This document shows positions 19,539 to 29,923 of a stretch of DNA of 59,196 nucleotides, in pieces. How positions within the stretch are numbered: position 1 is the stretch's first letter; each line of letters begins with the position of its first letter. The notes under the pieces were generated by a model. It ran no database searches and was not told where the DNA came from. It worked only from the letters and a program-made list of their open reading frames with translations. The DNA is from Vibrio aestivus. Its GTDB lineage: Bacteria > Pseudomonadota > Gammaproteobacteria > Enterobacterales > Vibrionaceae. The DNA lies in the NCBI GenBank assembly GCA_003263845.1, contig JYJN01000110.1, positions 1 through 59,196 of the forward strand. The letters run 5' to 3'. The position numbers and the translations under genes were made by a program.

Positions 19539-20201
19539 ATGTCACATACCCCTGACCTAAAAGGCAGTAGCTTCACATTGTCGGTATTACACCTATCCGG
19601 TGATGACGTTGCACCCACTGTCGATTTTCTTAAACAGAAGGTGGAACAAGCGCCGTCTTTCTTTGCCTCTGCTCCTATCGTTGTCAACATCGACAAGGTT
19701 CAAGGCGATATTGATTTTAGCGCATTAAAAAACGGTATTGAGCAAGCGGGCATGATTCCTGTTGGTGTCACTGGCAGCAAAGACAAGCGTACACAAAACC
19801 TTGCGTCAGAGGCAGGCTTTGCCGTGATGTCCTCAAGCAAGTCTCCTGCTAGCGCACCTGCGAAAATCGCACCAACCAAAGTGATCCGCACTCCAATTCG
19901 TTCCGGACAGCAAATTTATGCCAAAGATGGCGATTTAGTCATTCTAAATCATGTAAGTGCAGGTGCCGAAGTGATTGCCGATGGTTCAATCCACATTCAT
20001 GGCACACTTCGCGGCCGCGCGATTGCAGGTGCAAGCGGTCAAAAAGATGCAAAGATTATTTGTAACGATTTACAAGCAGAGCTGATATCCATTGCAGGAA
20101 ACTATTGGCTCAGCGACAAGATTGACAGTGAGTACTGGAAGAAAAAAGTCATGCTTAGCATGGTCGATGACTCTTTACAGTTAGACGTACTCACCATTTA
20201 A
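19539..20201 (+). CDS. minC: Septum site-determining protein MinC
   Basis: Cell-division inhibitor that blocks FtsZ rings away from mid-cell. It has 220 residues: an N-terminal FtsZ-binding domain (about 1-100), a flexible linker, and a C-terminal beta-helix that dimerises and binds MinD ([20 protein letters not shown], then [19 protein letters not shown]). minD starts 18 bases after it, behind AAGGAAAA. First gene of the minCDE operon. Confidence 0.96.
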   Translation: MSHTPDLKGSSFTLSVLHLSGDDVAPTVDFLKQKVEQAPSFFASAPIVVNIDKVQGDIDFSALKNGIEQAGMIPVGVTGSKDKRTQNLASEAGFAVMSSSKSPASAPAKIAPTKVIRTPIRSGQQIYAKDGDLVILNHVSAGAEVIADGSIHIHGTLRGRAIAGASGQKDAKIICNDLQAELISIAGNYWLSDKIDSEYWKKKVMLSMVDDSLQLDVLTI

Positions 20202-20219
20202 AAATATAAGGAAAACCTA

Positions 20220-21032
20220 ATGGCACGCATTATCGTTGTAACGTCAGGCAAAGGTGGTGTTGGTAAAACCACTTCAAGCGCCGCTATTGCGTCAGGATTG
20301 GCGCTCAAAGGAAAGAAAACCGCCGTCATCGACTTTGACATTGGCTTACGTAACCTTGATTTAATCATGGGCTGTGAGCGTCGTGTAGTTTACGACTTTG
20401 TAAACGTAATCAATGGCGAAGCAACGCTTAATCAAGCGATGATCAAAGATAAGCGCACCGAGAACTTATTCATTCTTCCTGCTTCTCAAACTCGCGACAA
20501 AGATGCACTGACAAAAGAAGGTGTGCGTCGTGTATTTGATGAACTTGACGAGATGGGTTTTGACTTCGTTATTTGTGATTCACCAGCCGGTATCGAGCAA
20601 GGTGCTCTAATGGCGCTATACTTCGCTGATGAGGCGATTGTAACCACTAACCCTGAAGTATCCTCTGTTCGCGACTCAGACCGTATTCTAGGCATCCTAG
20701 ATTCTAAATCTCGCCGTGCGGAAGAAGGGTTGGAGCCAGTAAAGCAGCACCTACTATTGACTCGTTACAATCCCGCCCGTGTAACACAAGGCGAAATGCT
20801 CAGTGTTGAAGATGTCGAGGAGATCCTACACATCTCTTTGCTAGGGGTTATCCCAGAGAGTCAGGCTGTGCTGAATGCATCAAACAAAGGTGTACCGGTC
20901 ATTTTCGATAGTGAAACTGATGCAGGTATGGCTTACGACGATACAGTAGAGCGCCTGCTGGGTAGCCAAATCGACTTCCGCTTTTTAACCGAGCAGAAGA
21001 AAGGTATTTTCAAACGTCTATTTGGGGGTTAA
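20220..21032 (+). CDS. minD: Septum site-determining ATPase MinD
   Basis: Membrane-associated P-loop ATPase that recruits MinC and oscillates with MinE. It has 270 residues. Deviant Walker A SGKGGVGKTT (residues 10-19), switch motif DFDIGLRNLDLIMG, Walker B-like FVICDSPAGIEQGA, and the C-terminal amphipathic membrane anchor KKGIFKRLFGG. minE begins three bases after the stop. Confidence 0.98.
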   Translation: MARIIVVTSGKGGVGKTTSSAAIASGLALKGKKTAVIDFDIGLRNLDLIMGCERRVVYDFVNVINGEATLNQAMIKDKRTENLFILPASQTRDKDALTKEGVRRVFDELDEMGFDFVICDSPAGIEQGALMALYFADEAIVTTNPEVSSVRDSDRILGILDSKSRRAEEGLEPVKQHLLLTRYNPARVTQGEMLSVEDVEEILHISLLGVIPESQAVLNASNKGVPVIFDSETDAGMAYDDTVERLLGSQIDFRFLTEQKKGIFKRLFGG

Positions 21033-21035
21033 TGC

Positions 21036-21296
21036 ATGTCTTTACTTGAGTTCTTCCGTCCTCAAAAGAAAACAACGGCAAGCCTTGCTAAAGAGCGTTT
21101 GCAAATCATTGTCGCTGAGCGCCGTAGCCACGATGATCCCGCTCCGGACTATTTGCCGCAACTAAAAGATGACATTCTTAAAGTCATTGCCAAGTACGTC
21201 GACGTCGATCCAAACATGGTTGACCTTTCATTTGAGCATAAAGATGACGATATCTCTGTGCTTGAGTTGAACGTAAAGCTGCCAGAAGACCACTAA
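21036..21296 (+). CDS. minE: Cell division topological specificity factor MinE
   Basis: Small protein of 86 residues that stimulates MinD ATPase and drives pole-to-pole oscillation. The N-terminus [19 protein letters not shown] is the membrane-targeting helix. The MinD contact region [13 protein letters not shown] is conserved, and the rest is the beta-alpha dimer domain. Last gene of the operon, followed by a perfect palindromic terminator. Confidence 0.97.
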   Translation: MSLLEFFRPQKKTTASLAKERLQIIVAERRSHDDPAPDYLPQLKDDILKVIAKYVDVDPNMVDLSFEHKDDDISVLELNVKLPEDH

Positions 21297-21319
21297 ACAG
21301 TTTAAAAATGCAGACATTA

Positions 21320-21349
21320 AAAAAGCTCTAACCTAGGTTAGAGCTTTTT
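21320..21349. terminator. Bidirectional terminator between minE and the beta-barrel gene
   Basis: A perfect 30-base palindrome (AAAAAGCTCTAACCT / AGGTTAGAGCTTTTT) serves the convergent minCDE operon and the minus-strand gene at 21372. Confidence 0.92.
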
Positions 21350-21371
21350 AGTTTCAAGAGCAGAGTGAAGG

Positions 21372-21998
21372 TTATTGTACTTTCTTCAATGTGCTTGAAT
21401 CTGTATGTGCAAACTGATTACCGTAGATATCTAGACCAGTGCTTTGCGTGTAAGTCAACGTATCTTCTGTAAACTGAATGTTCATTGTAAATGATGTTGT
21501 AGAAGCGTTGTCTGTCATGTAGTTTGACTCTGCAATGCCGCGTTTAGACGCAACTAAAGTCATTTCATCACCCGCTTTGCCTTCTGCTGTTACACAAGTT
21601 GTGCGTGGCACACAGAAAGAGTTGTAAACGATTTGGTTTTCAGCATCATAGATGAAGTAACCACGTTGGTCGTGGAACTTGCTGTCGTCGACTTTACGGA
21701 AAACTTCTTGCTTGTAGTAAAGTGCAACTAGCGTTTGATCGCTTGCGTTTACTGCATCTGCTGCTACTTCAAAAGTGATGGTTTCGTAGAATGGAGTTAC
21801 CGCTGGGCCACCTTTACCTACTGCTGAGCCATCTTGACCAGGTGCGATATCTACACCACCGGCTTCTACAGAACTCCAAGTACCAACTAGCTTAGCTAGT
21901 GGACCGAAATCCATGCCGTCAATGATGTTTGAATCTGCAAATGCAGTAGAGCTAACTAACGCTGACAGTGACACTGCTAAAAGTGTTTTCTTTTTCAT
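21372..21998 (-). CDS. Secreted heme-binding-type beta-barrel protein (nitrobindin-like)
   Basis: Protein of 208 residues with a clear signal peptide (MKKKTLLAVSLSALVSSTAFA, 21 residues), so periplasmic or secreted. The mature part is rich in beta strands: GPLAKLVGTWSSVEAGGVDI, ETITFEV, LVALYYKQEVFRK, FHDQRGYFIYDAENQIVYN. This pattern suits the lipocalin-like barrel of the nitrobindin/heme-binding beta-barrel family, whose cytoplasmic members carry heme and react with nitric oxide or peroxynitrite. Two cysteines (FCVPRTTC) could form a disulphide. The family assignment is by recognition and only moderately sure; the function is not known. The promoter has a consensus-perfect FNR box, so expression should rise without oxygen. 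Confidence 0.7.
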   Translation of the reverse strand: MKKKTLLAVSLSALVSSTAFADSNIIDGMDFGPLAKLVGTWSSVEAGGVDIAPGQDGSAVGKGGPAVTPFYETITFEVAADAVNASDQTLVALYYKQEVFRKVDDSKFHDQRGYFIYDAENQIVYNSFCVPRTTCVTAEGKAGDEMTLVASKRGIAESNYMTDNASTTSFTMNIQFTEDTLTYTQSTGLDIYGNQFAHTDSSTLKKVQ

Positions 21999-22061
21999 TA
22001 TCGTTCCCTTTGAATAATTATTTAGAATGCAATCACTTACATCCTTTTTTTGAGCAGAACG

Positions 22062-22108
22062 ACTATAATTTCAGCGATAGGTTAAATAGTTGATCAAGAT
22101 CAACTATT
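22062..22108 (-). promoter_or_regulatory. Class II FNR promoter of the beta-barrel gene
   Basis: TTGAT-CAAG-ATCAA at 22090-22103 matches the FNR consensus TTGAT-N4-ATCAA exactly and lies inside a longer inverted repeat (AATAGTTGATC / GATCAACTATT, 22085-22108). On the minus strand a TATAGT -10 box is at 22062-22067. A start near 22055 puts the FNR centre at about -41.5, the classic activating position. The leader would be about 57 bases. Confidence 0.8.
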
Positions 22109-22234
22109 ACCCCATATCTTTTAACAAAAAACACTTATTTTTCAACATGATAATAACAAGTTAAGTGTATGTAACCAAATACCTAACTTGTACATTACCA
22201 AATCAATTGATTGCTAACTTCTATATATTTCGCA

Positions 22235-23350
22235 CTATAAAATAATATTAAGCTGAGCTGCAAAAAGTTCCTTCCTCCAACCCGTTAGCATGTCTGGTAG
22301 AGACTCAACATTTCTTTGGTCAACCTTTACCCAACGTAGGTATTGATTAACCTGCTTCTTAGAAGCCAAAAATTCTGTCGCTAAACCCGTTTTCTGAGCT
22401 ACCTCTTTGACAACATCTTTGATCTTTTTGAAATCTTGTTTATATCCCGGAAGGTCGACGATGCGATCCACGCTTTCTGGCCACTCTGAGGACGGTGTTT
22501 GCTTGGCCAGCTTCACCATAGAAACAAGCTTTTGCCCATGGCGACGCACTGAGCGGATATCCATATCGCTTTCTTCTAGGGCACGGTAGGAAGTGATGCC
22601 GCGTTTAGCTACTTCGAACAGGTCCCCTTCTTTGAAAACAAAGTTCAGCGCTAAATCACGCTTTAGCGCCTCTTTATAGCGCCATGCCGCCAACGGTCTC
22701 AAGATTGCCAGTTGTTTTGGGCTCAACTGCCACGCTGCTTTAATATCGCGATAAACCGTATCTGGGTTAATGACCTTAATCCGTTTTGACGCTAAACGAG
22801 CTGACTCATCAAGGGCAGCATCAGACCATGGCGTTTTATCTAACTTCTCTACCAGGGTGTTATAGAGAGGAAGAAGATAGAATACGTCTGCCGCTGCATA
22901 ATCTAGCTGTTTTTCAGACAGTGGGCGCGCCAACCAATCAGTGCGAGATTCGCTTTTATCTAGTTCAACATTCACGTATTCGTTGACCAGAGAGGCGAAT
23001 CCGGTTGATAACCCATGCCCTAAAAATGCAGCCATGATTTGAGTGTCAATCATTGGAAAAGGCAGAGTACCGAAGCTATTGTGAAAAACTTCCAGATCTT
23101 CACCACAAGCATGGAGGACTTTCAGAACCGAACTGTCTTTTAACAACGCTTCAAACGGGCTCATATCATCAAAGACAGTTGGGTCAATCAAGGATAGAGT
23201 CTCGCCATCGTAGAGCTGGATAAGGCCAAGCTGAGGATAGTAGGTACGAGTTCGGACAAACTCTGTATCCAACATCACCACATCGGTTTGCCTGGCTTGG
23301 TTACACACTCGTTCTAGGTCGTTAAATTGCGTAATGATTTGATAATTCAC
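22235..23350 (-). CDS. rnd: Ribonuclease D
   Basis: Cytoplasmic 3'-5' exoribonuclease that trims tRNA precursors. It has 371 residues. The DEDD nuclease domain shows Exo I VVMLDTEFVRTRTYYP, Exo II VLKVLHACGEDLEVF and Exo III LDYAAADVFYLLPLY with the catalytic Tyr. One or two HRDC helical domains follow (LSPKQLAILRPLAAWRYKEA). It lies downstream of fadD on the same strand, as in E. coli, but a terminator stands between them. Confidence 0.96.
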   Translation of the reverse strand: MNYQIITQFNDLERVCNQARQTDVVMLDTEFVRTRTYYPQLGLIQLYDGETLSLIDPTVFDDMSPFEALLKDSSVLKVLHACGEDLEVFHNSFGTLPFPMIDTQIMAAFLGHGLSTGFASLVNEYVNVELDKSESRTDWLARPLSEKQLDYAAADVFYLLPLYNTLVEKLDKTPWSDAALDESARLASKRIKVINPDTVYRDIKAAWQLSPKQLAILRPLAAWRYKEALKRDLALNFVFKEGDLFEVAKRGITSYRALEESDMDIRSVRRHGQKLVSMVKLAKQTPSSEWPESVDRIVDLPGYKQDFKKIKDVVKEVAQKTGLATEFLASKKQVNQYLRWVKVDQRNVESLPDMLTGWRKELFAAQLNIIL

Positions 23351-23386
23351 ACGGTTCTCTTTGAGTCAAATATGCTGAAAAACAAA

Positions 23387-23411
23387 AATGCTAGCCTGTT
23401 AGGCTAGCATT
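23387..23411 (-). terminator. Terminator between fadD and rnd
   Basis: AATGCTAGCC pairs with GGCTAGCATT across a five-base loop. On the minus strand it is followed by TTTGTTTTTC, so it should end the fadD transcript before rnd. Confidence 0.8.
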
Positions 23412-23473
23412 CTATCATTAATAGTAGGTGGTTGCTTTGGCCTTAGCAAAAAGACCCTGTCGCCACCCCTTCA

Positions 23474-25169
23474 TTAGCTTGCTTCACGTTTTGCAAGCTC
23501 TGCTTCGTTCTCTTCACGAAGAACACGGCGTAGAATCTTACCAACGTTAGTCTTTGGTAGATCCTCTTTAAACTCAACGAGCTTAGGTACTTTATAACCT
23601 GTTAAATGCTCACGACAGTGTGCAATCACTTCGTCCTTAGTTAAACTCGGATCACGTTTCACGACGTAGATCTTAACCACTTCTCCAGATACTTCATGTT
23701 CTTGACCGATAGCAGCAACTTCCAGCACTTTACCGTGCATTGCAACCACGTCTTCAATTTCATTCGGATAAACATTGAAGCCAGAGACTAGGATCATATC
23801 TTTCTTACGGTCGACGATATGTAGGAAGCCTTCTTCATCAAACTTCACAATATCGCCTGTTGATAACCAACCTTCGCTATTGATGACCTCTTTCGTTGCT
23901 TCAGTACGCTGCCAGTAACCTTGCATTACTTGAGGGCCTCTTACCTGCAACTCACCAACGCCATCACTTGCAACTGGGTTACCTTCTTCATCAACGATTC
24001 GAACTTCTGTTGATGGCACCGGTAAACCAATTGAGCCATTGTAGTCCACAAGGTCATGTGGGTATGCTGCAACCAATGGAGAACACTCTGTCAGACCATA
24101 GCCTTCAAGTAGGTAACAACCGGTCGTTTTCTTCCATTGTTCGGCTACCGCGCGTTGAACAGCCATACCACCGCCTACCGCAAGACGCAGATTACTGAAA
24201 TCCAGCTCGTGGAAGTCTTCATTGCTCACTAACGCATTAAATAACGTATTTACACCCGTAATAGCGGTGAATGGGTACTTCTGAAGCTCTTTGATAAAGC
24301 CCGGAATATCACGCGGGTTGGTGATCAGAAGATTTCGTCCACCCAGTTCCATGAACAATAGGCAGTTCACAGTCAATGCGAAGATGTGGTAAAGCGGTAG
24401 GGCTGTCACCACCAGCTCACGACCATCTGAAAGCACAGGACCATAAGCCCCTTTTGCTTGCATCACGTTCGCAATCATATTGCGGTGCGTCAGAATTGCC
24501 CCTTTCGCTACACCTGTCGTACCGCCGGTATACTGCAAGAAGGCTATGTCATCGCCCGACATAAACGGCTTCACGTATTGTAGGCGGCGACCTTTATGTA
24601 GCGCTTTGCGCATTGAGATAGCACCAGGTAGGTCGTACTTAGGTACCATGCCTTTTACGTATTTCACCACGAAGTCTACGATTGTCCCTTTCGCTCTTGG
24701 TAGCATTTGACCAAGGCTGGTTAAGACAACGTGTTTAACAGGCGTGTTCTCTACAACCTGCTCTAGTGTGTTCGCAAAGTTTGAAACAATAACAATCGCC
24801 TTTGCGCCTGAATCATTCAACTGATGCTCAAGTTCACGGGGAGTGTAAAGTGGGTTTACGTTAACCGCAATCATACCCGCTCTCAGAACGCCAAATAGTG
24901 CAACAGGATACTGCAGCAAGTTTGGCATCATCAGAGCAACGCGGTCGCCTTTTTCAAGCTTTAACTCGTTCTGCAAGTATGCCGCAAATGCTCGGCTGCG
25001 CTCTTCCAGCTTACGGAAAGTCATGACAGAACCCATGTTCATGAATGCCGGTTGGTCAGCGTACTTTTGTACCGACTGCTCGAACATTTCGACTAATGAC
25101 GGGTACTGGTCTGGATTGATGGTTTCAGGTACGTCACTTGGGTAACGTGATAGCCATGGTTTTTTCCAC
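23474..25169 (-). CDS. fadD: Long-chain fatty acid--CoA ligase FadD (one frameshift)
   Basis: Inner-membrane-associated enzyme that activates fatty acids with ATP and CoA for beta-oxidation. Repaired length is 564 residues. The true start is the GTG at 25167-25169 behind AGGAG. An extra A in the run of six (T6 at 25160-25165) splits the first codons from the rest; removing it gives [20 protein letters not shown], the usual Vibrio FadD N-terminus. AMP-binding motif: [19 protein letters not shown]. Others: [30 protein letters not shown], and the catalytic Lys in [10 protein letters not shown]. The neighbours (yeaY-like, tsaB, yoaA upstream; rnd downstream) match the E. coli order. Confidence 0.94.
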
Positions 25170-25296
25170 GGGAAAACTCCTCATTCTTACCGCGCTGCAA
25201 ACGGTTAATATATTGTTATGATTACGACTTATACCATTTAGTGATCGTATTACAGCATAGGCGGAGCACTTGAGCACGTATCGCTCAAACACTTGT

Positions 25297-26164
25297 TTAA
25301 ATTTTGTTAACCAAGCCAAATATTAGGTCACTTACTCTAACCGGAGACTCTAAGTGACAATGATGACCACCTTCGATGACAACCCGTTGACGCTCCGCAC
25401 CTAATTTTCGCTCGTCGCCTTTTGTTTCACTTTGGCTGTGTATCTGTTCAAAGCCTTGCTCTCCCAAAATGGTCAGCATGGGGCATTGAATCTCTTTCAT
25501 CACCTGCGCAGCATGTGATGGCGACATCCGGTACAATGAGTCCGTTTGTAGTTTGCTGTCGTGTTTCCAAGCATAACGACCTTCAGCAGCGACAATCCCT
25601 CGCTTTACAACTGGGGCGATAAGCTCACCTGCAATTTCATTCACCTTTGCCCTGCGGGCAATCGCTTCTTCTACAGATGACAATAATCTACGTGGCTTTT
25701 TGCGGATTCGGTCTCGACTCTGAACGCCTTGACGTAAACGAGAAACCGAATTTTCCTCTTGTTCCGAAAGCGGGCCATAGCCTCAATTTGAACAAGCCCA
25801 GCGACTTTTTCAGGAAACGCTGCACTATAGCAACTCGCGATCAATGCACCAAGCGAATGACCCACTAGTAGACACCTGTTTGGCGAAAGTATGCGCAAAA
25901 ACTGGTTAACATCGTCGATGTAGTCATGAAAAGGATAAAAGTTACTGTTTGGCTTATGCGTTGAGTTGCCGTGCCCCGGTAAATCGATGGCGCAAAGGTG
26001 AAAGGAAGGTGCAATGGCATGCAAAGCAACATGATTGTTTCAAAACTTGCCGCGTTATCTAACCAACCATGCAGAAAAACAATGGAGATGGGGCTAGTGT
26101 TGGCATCCCCTATTTCAAGCGCTGCTATTTGGCCACTTGAAACAGGGTATTGATTCTCGATCAT
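25297..26164 (-). CDS. Alpha/beta hydrolase (two frameshifts)
   Basis: Cytoplasmic alpha/beta-fold hydrolase, 289 residues when repaired. Oxyanion motif VFLHGWLDNAASFE, DLPGHGNS, nucleophile elbow LVGHSLGALIAS (Ser), an acid in the LTILGEQGFE region, and the catalytic His in IEGGHHCHLESP. Two single-base deletions break it, near 26030 and at 25774-25777; between them and after them the protein reads on smoothly (EALGPLSEQEENSVSR-like sequence). It sits between a Slp-type lipoprotein gene and fadD, a position found in vibrios. Substrate unknown. Confidence 0.82.
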
Positions 26165-26181
26165 TTGAATGGAGGAACGCC

Positions 26182-26742
26182 TTATCTAACTTGTTGAATA
26201 ACGCGCCCTTCTCGCGGCCCGTAATGGAAATCTCGACAATAAAGGCTGCGGCAAGGGTACAAACCAAAGTCATCGTAATCATGCATGATAATACGTTCTT
26301 CAATTCGCCACAGATGGAAGCCTTTACTCTTTAGAACAGGGAAACGGTAATCATAGTCACCCACTTTCGCGACTTCCGATTCTTGACTTTGGCCTAAGAA
26401 GGTAATTAATCGACCTTGAGCTAAGCTAACAGGATCTACAAACCCATCCACGTACGCGACAAAGCGGCCTTCTGGGTCAAGATTAATATCTGGTTTGCCA
26501 ACAGAATCGATCGGCAGGTTAACAACCTCAACGCGAGTCCTGTTTTCTAAGTTAGTCACGCTTGCAATAACGCCACCTAAGCGAACTTCTACATCAGTGC
26601 TGTCTTTCATGCTCACCCACGTCTGGTAATCCGTCACAACAGATTCATTCGTGGTATCAAGATTTTCCGGCAACGATGAACAAGCGGAAAGAAAAATGGA
26701 AATAAGAGCAATGGTGAATATTTGGGGAGAGAGCAAAGACAT
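26182..26742 (-). CDS. Slp-family outer membrane lipoprotein (YeaY-like)
   Basis: Outer-membrane lipoprotein of 186 residues, homologous to E. coli Slp and YeaY. The signal peptide ends in a good lipobox (IFLSACSS, with the lipidated Cys). Family motifs include VRLGGVIASVTN, YVDGFVDP, GRLITFLG and WRIEERI near the middle and end. The start at 26740-26742 has a GGAG upstream and gives a normal signal peptide; a longer reading from 26802 does not. Its place just above the fadD block is conserved with yeaY in E. coli. Function unclear; Slp in E. coli responds to starvation and stationary phase. Confidence 0.88.
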   Translation of the reverse strand: MSLLSPQIFTIALISIFLSACSSLPENLDTTNESVVTDYQTWVSMKDSTDVEVRLGGVIASVTNLENRTRVEVVNLPIDSVGKPDINLDPEGRFVAYVDGFVDPVSLAQGRLITFLGQSQESEVAKVGDYDYRFPVLKSKGFHLWRIEERIIMHDYDDFGLYPCRSLYCRDFHYGPREGRVIQQVR

Positions 26743-26779
26743 AACGACTCCAAGATACTGCAGGGTTGTAAGTGCAAAA

Positions 26780-27082
26780 TTAGATGTAGATATCGACGCC
26801 AATCAAACGATTTAGTTCCTCTCGTTTGGCTTGATTCATCACATCCATATACTGTTCCATGGCTTTTCTGCCTCTACCTTCAGGCAAATCGTACTGTAGA
26901 TTGGATTGTTTTAAGTCAGATTCATTAAGGTGTCGGATAGATTGAGAGACAGCGTTAGCTACCTTGGTTGGTTGACCAACTGAGGTGCCGGTTTCGGTTT
27001 TCTTTACCTGTTGGCGATTCGCTTTATTAGAGCGATTCGAGCCCGGTATTGCCGCTGGGGGCAAACCGTTTATGGAAACCAT
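26780..27082 (-). CDS. Hypothetical 100-residue protein
   Basis: I do not recognise the family. The first 50 residues are polar and likely disordered (MVSINGLPPAAIPGSNRSNK), then come charged helices ending QAKREELNRLIGVDIYI. There is no signal peptide or membrane segment. The composition resembles proteins that bind a partner through a C-terminal helix. It lies between tsaB and the Slp-type gene on the same strand, with its stop 38 bases before the Slp start, so co-transcription is likely. Confidence 0.75.
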   Translation of the reverse strand: MVSINGLPPAAIPGSNRSNKANRQQVKKTETGTSVGQPTKVANAVSQSIRHLNESDLKQSNLQYDLPEGRGRKAMEQYMDVMNQAKREELNRLIGVDIYI

Positions 27083-27152
27083 AAAACTCCTTTGTCACTT
27101 TACTGTCTTTCCAAGCACTGACCACCAGGCTTGTGCTTGGAAGACTACGACC

Positions 27153-27853
27153 TTACTCGCGGCCCGGTAGCTTCTTCCAAGCCACCTTGTCACGCAGGTA
27201 TACTGGGCTCGCTGCTTCTGCATCAACGGTATTGCCTTTGGCAAGCTCAAATTGAGCCAAAAACGCGATATCACGTGCATCTGGGTACAGCACTTCACCA
27301 GCCTTTGTCGACAAGCTTAAAGGTGCTAACTCTTCTGCGTATGCATCCCAACCTGTACCCGCTTGTGTCCACTCTCCAGACACTTCCTTCACTTCTTCAG
27401 CCAGCATCGCTGGTGGAATGACGCACTCTGCATCGACTTCCGTCCAATCGCCATCTTGTTGACGCTCAAAACGGCCCCAATACACTTCGCTCATGCGAGC
27501 ATCAATCGCACATGCAACTTGCTCTGCGCTGTGTTGGCGATAGCTGCCTTGCGCCATTGCTTTAAGCGTTGAAACACCAATCATTGGAAGCTCAGCGCCA
27601 AACCCTAAACCTTGTGCAATACCAATGCCAATTCGAACGCCAGTAAAGCTACCTGGCCTCGGCCGAATGCTAAGGCGTCGACATCGGCTAACTTAAGACC
27701 TGCCTCTTTCAATACTTCATCTACCATAGGTAGGATCTTTTTCGTATGGTCGCGAGGGGCGACTTCACTGCGGAAGAAAGTTTTATCACCGTCAATCAGC
27801 GCGACTGAACAGTTTTCTGTCGCGGTGTCCAAGGCAAGAATTTTTGCGCTCAT
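27153..27853 (-). CDS. tsaB: tRNA threonylcarbamoyladenosine protein TsaB (one frameshift)
   Basis: Cytoplasmic partner of TsaD and TsaE in making the t6A base of ANN-reading tRNAs. Repaired length is 233 residues. The N-terminal actin-like fold shows [16 protein letters not shown] and [20 protein letters not shown] single C is missing at 27655-27656 (G2 on the plus strand, should be three); restoring it gives [19 protein letters not shown], the family's most conserved stretch. The gene is usually essential in gammaproteobacteria, so a real frameshift would be lethal and this is good evidence of a sequencing error. The C-terminal half starts [13 protein letters not shown]. Confidence 0.93.
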
Positions 27854-27872
27854 GAGTTTCTCTATTTCTTTT

Positions 27873-29786
27873 CTATTTTTGCTGACTTAAGAAGTCTTTA
27901 ATAATGTTCAAATCCCGAGTTCTGGGTATCGACGGCAAACTAGCCAAAAAGATACCACCGTAGTCTCGGGTCACTAAGCGATTGTCGCAAATGATCAATG
28001 CGCCGCGATCCGTTTTGTCGCGAATCAAACGACCTACACCCTGCTTAAGAGTAATAACCGCATCAGGTAACTGCACCTGAGCAAAAGGTTCACCGCCTTT
28101 TAGCTGACAATCTTCGATACGGGCTTTCAAAAGCGGATCATCAGGTGCCGTGAATGGCAATTTATCGATAATAACACAGCTTAATGCGTCACCTCTAACA
28201 TCAATCCCCTCCCAGAATGCCCCCGTTGCAACCAACAAGGCATTGCCGAGTTCCATAAATTCCGCGAGAGTTTTCTGCTTACTGGTTTCACCTTGCATCA
28301 ATACTGGCACGGTAAGCGTATCTCGAAAACGTTCGCCTAACTCGCGCATCATGCTGTGAGAAGTACACAAAAAGAAACAGCGCCCCTGGTTTTGTTCAAT
28401 CACTGGACCAAGCAAACGCACCAGTTTGTCCGCCATACCTGGAGAATTCGGCTCAGGCAAATAACGAGGTACGCACAAGCGAGCTTGCGTCTGATAGTCA
28501 AATGGGCTTGGCAACGAGAATTGCTGTTTAGGGGTTAACCCTAAACGAGAGGTGAAGTGCCCAAAATCATCACCAACAGCAAGGGTTGCAGAGGTAAATA
28601 TCCAAGCCCCTTGCTTCATCTCTATCTGTTCATGGAACTTGTCTGCTACCGATAACGGCGTGATGTGCAAACTGAAATGGCGTGGCGTAGTATCAAACCA
28701 ATAGGAATATCCAGTAATGGACACGTCACAGACTCGGTCAATTCGCCCTTTAATAAGGTTAGCTCGCTCAAAGGCTGCATCGAGCAGCTGCGAGCGTCCA
28801 AGCGCCAACTTCAACACATCAACCGCAAAATCGAGCGTTTCCAGTAATCTTTCAACGTCGCGTTTAATCGATGGCGAATTCAATGCCTCTCGCCAGTTAC
28901 CACGAAAACCAGGTTCACCGAGTGTAATACGCATATCAGAACTGGTTTGAACCAGCTTCTCTGCCACCTTCTGAAGCTGCCTCATGTCTTTGGCTTCAGT
29001 GCGATAACCAATCTCGATGTCTTTCGCAAGCTCTTGAATTTGTCGACTCGACACAGATTGTCCAAAGTACTGACTCGCAATATCCGGTAACTGGTGAGCC
29101 TCATCGAAGATAAACACATCGGCCTCTGGAATCAGTTCTCCAAAACCTGTCTCTTTAATGGCTAAATCGGCTAAGAATAAGTGATGGTTTACTACCACCA
29201 AATCTGCATCCAACGCCTTTTTTCTCGCTTTCAACACAAAGCATTCACTGTAGGCGGGGCACTCTTTGCCTAAGCAGTTATCGTTGGTAGAGGTAATCGT
29301 TGGAATGACAGGGCTGTCCTCGGCAATCTCATCGCAATCCCCGAGATCACCGGTTTTTGTTTCGGACGCCCAACTGCGCACCTTAACTAACTGAGACAAC
29401 AGCGTTGGGTCAGCATGATGACCATGACTTTCTAGCATTTGTCGACTCAAGCGGTCTAAACACAGATAGTTAGCCCGCCCTTTTAGTAAAGCAACCTGCC
29501 CATAGAAACCGAGTGCAGACGTCATTAAAGGCAGATCTCTGTGGTAGAGCTGTTCCTGTAGGTTTTTAGAACCGGTACTGATGATGGTTTTCTTACCACT
29601 TAACAGTGCAGGCACCAAGTAGGCAAAAGTCTTACCGGTTCCCGTACCCGCTTCAACCACTAACTGACCTTCGTCTTTGATCGCTTTGTGAACGGCTTCT
29701 GCCATATCAAGCTGCGCTTGGCGTGGCTGAAAACCAGGTATTGCTTTGCCCAGAGCACCATCAGAAGAAAAGGTTTTAGAAATCAT
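27873..29786 (-). CDS. yoaA: ATP-dependent helicase YoaA (DinG/XPD family)
   Basis: DNA helicase of 637 residues with an iron-sulphur cluster. Walker [20 protein letters not shown], cluster cysteines CLDR ... [16 protein letters not shown] box [15 protein letters not shown], motif [20 protein letters not shown]. In E. coli YoaA works with HolC at stalled forks. It lies just upstream of tsaB, as in E. coli. The frame is intact. Confidence 0.94.
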   Translation of the reverse strand: MISKTFSSDGALGKAIPGFQPRQAQLDMAEAVHKAIKDEGQLVVEAGTGTGKTFAYLVPALLSGKKTIISTGSKNLQEQLYHRDLPLMTSALGFYGQVALLKGRANYLCLDRLSRQMLESHGHHADPTLLSQLVKVRSWASETKTGDLGDCDEIAEDSPVIPTITSTNDNCLGKECPAYSECFVLKARKKALDADLVVVNHHLFLADLAIKETGFGELIPEADVFIFDEAHQLPDIASQYFGQSVSSRQIQELAKDIEIGYRTEAKDMRQLQKVAEKLVQTSSDMRITLGEPGFRGNWREALNSPSIKRDVERLLETLDFAVDVLKLALGRSQLLDAAFERANLIKGRIDRVCDVSITGYSYWFDTTPRHFSLHITPLSVADKFHEQIEMKQGAWIFTSATLAVGDDFGHFTSRLGLTPKQQFSLPSPFDYQTQARLCVPRYLPEPNSPGMADKLVRLLGPVIEQNQGRCFFLCTSHSMMRELGERFRDTLTVPVLMQGETSKQKTLAEFMELGNALLVATGAFWEGIDVRGDALSCVIIDKLPFTAPDDPLLKARIEDCQLKGGEPFAQVQLPDAVITLKQGVGRLIRDKTDRGALIICDNRLVTRDYGGIFLASLPSIPRTRDLNIIKDFLSQQK

Positions 29787-29923
29787 GCAAGTATTAGAAT
29801 CAATTAGGGGATAAAGATTATGGCAGGTTTACGAATCGGGCGCGAACCAATTTGATCGATTCGCGCCCGAGAAATTAGGAGTGTAGCACCAAGTTTTGAA
29901 GTGCGTTGTTGTATTAGGTTTTA

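Noticed and set aside
25170..25296. FadR operator in front of fadD
   Set aside because: Only a weak TGGTATAAG-like match; the two-sided TGGTC-N-GACCA pattern is absent.
29837..29869. Terminator formed by CGGGCGCGAA / TTCGCGCCCG
   Set aside because: A good inverted repeat, but no T-run on either side; kept only as a repeat of unknown role.
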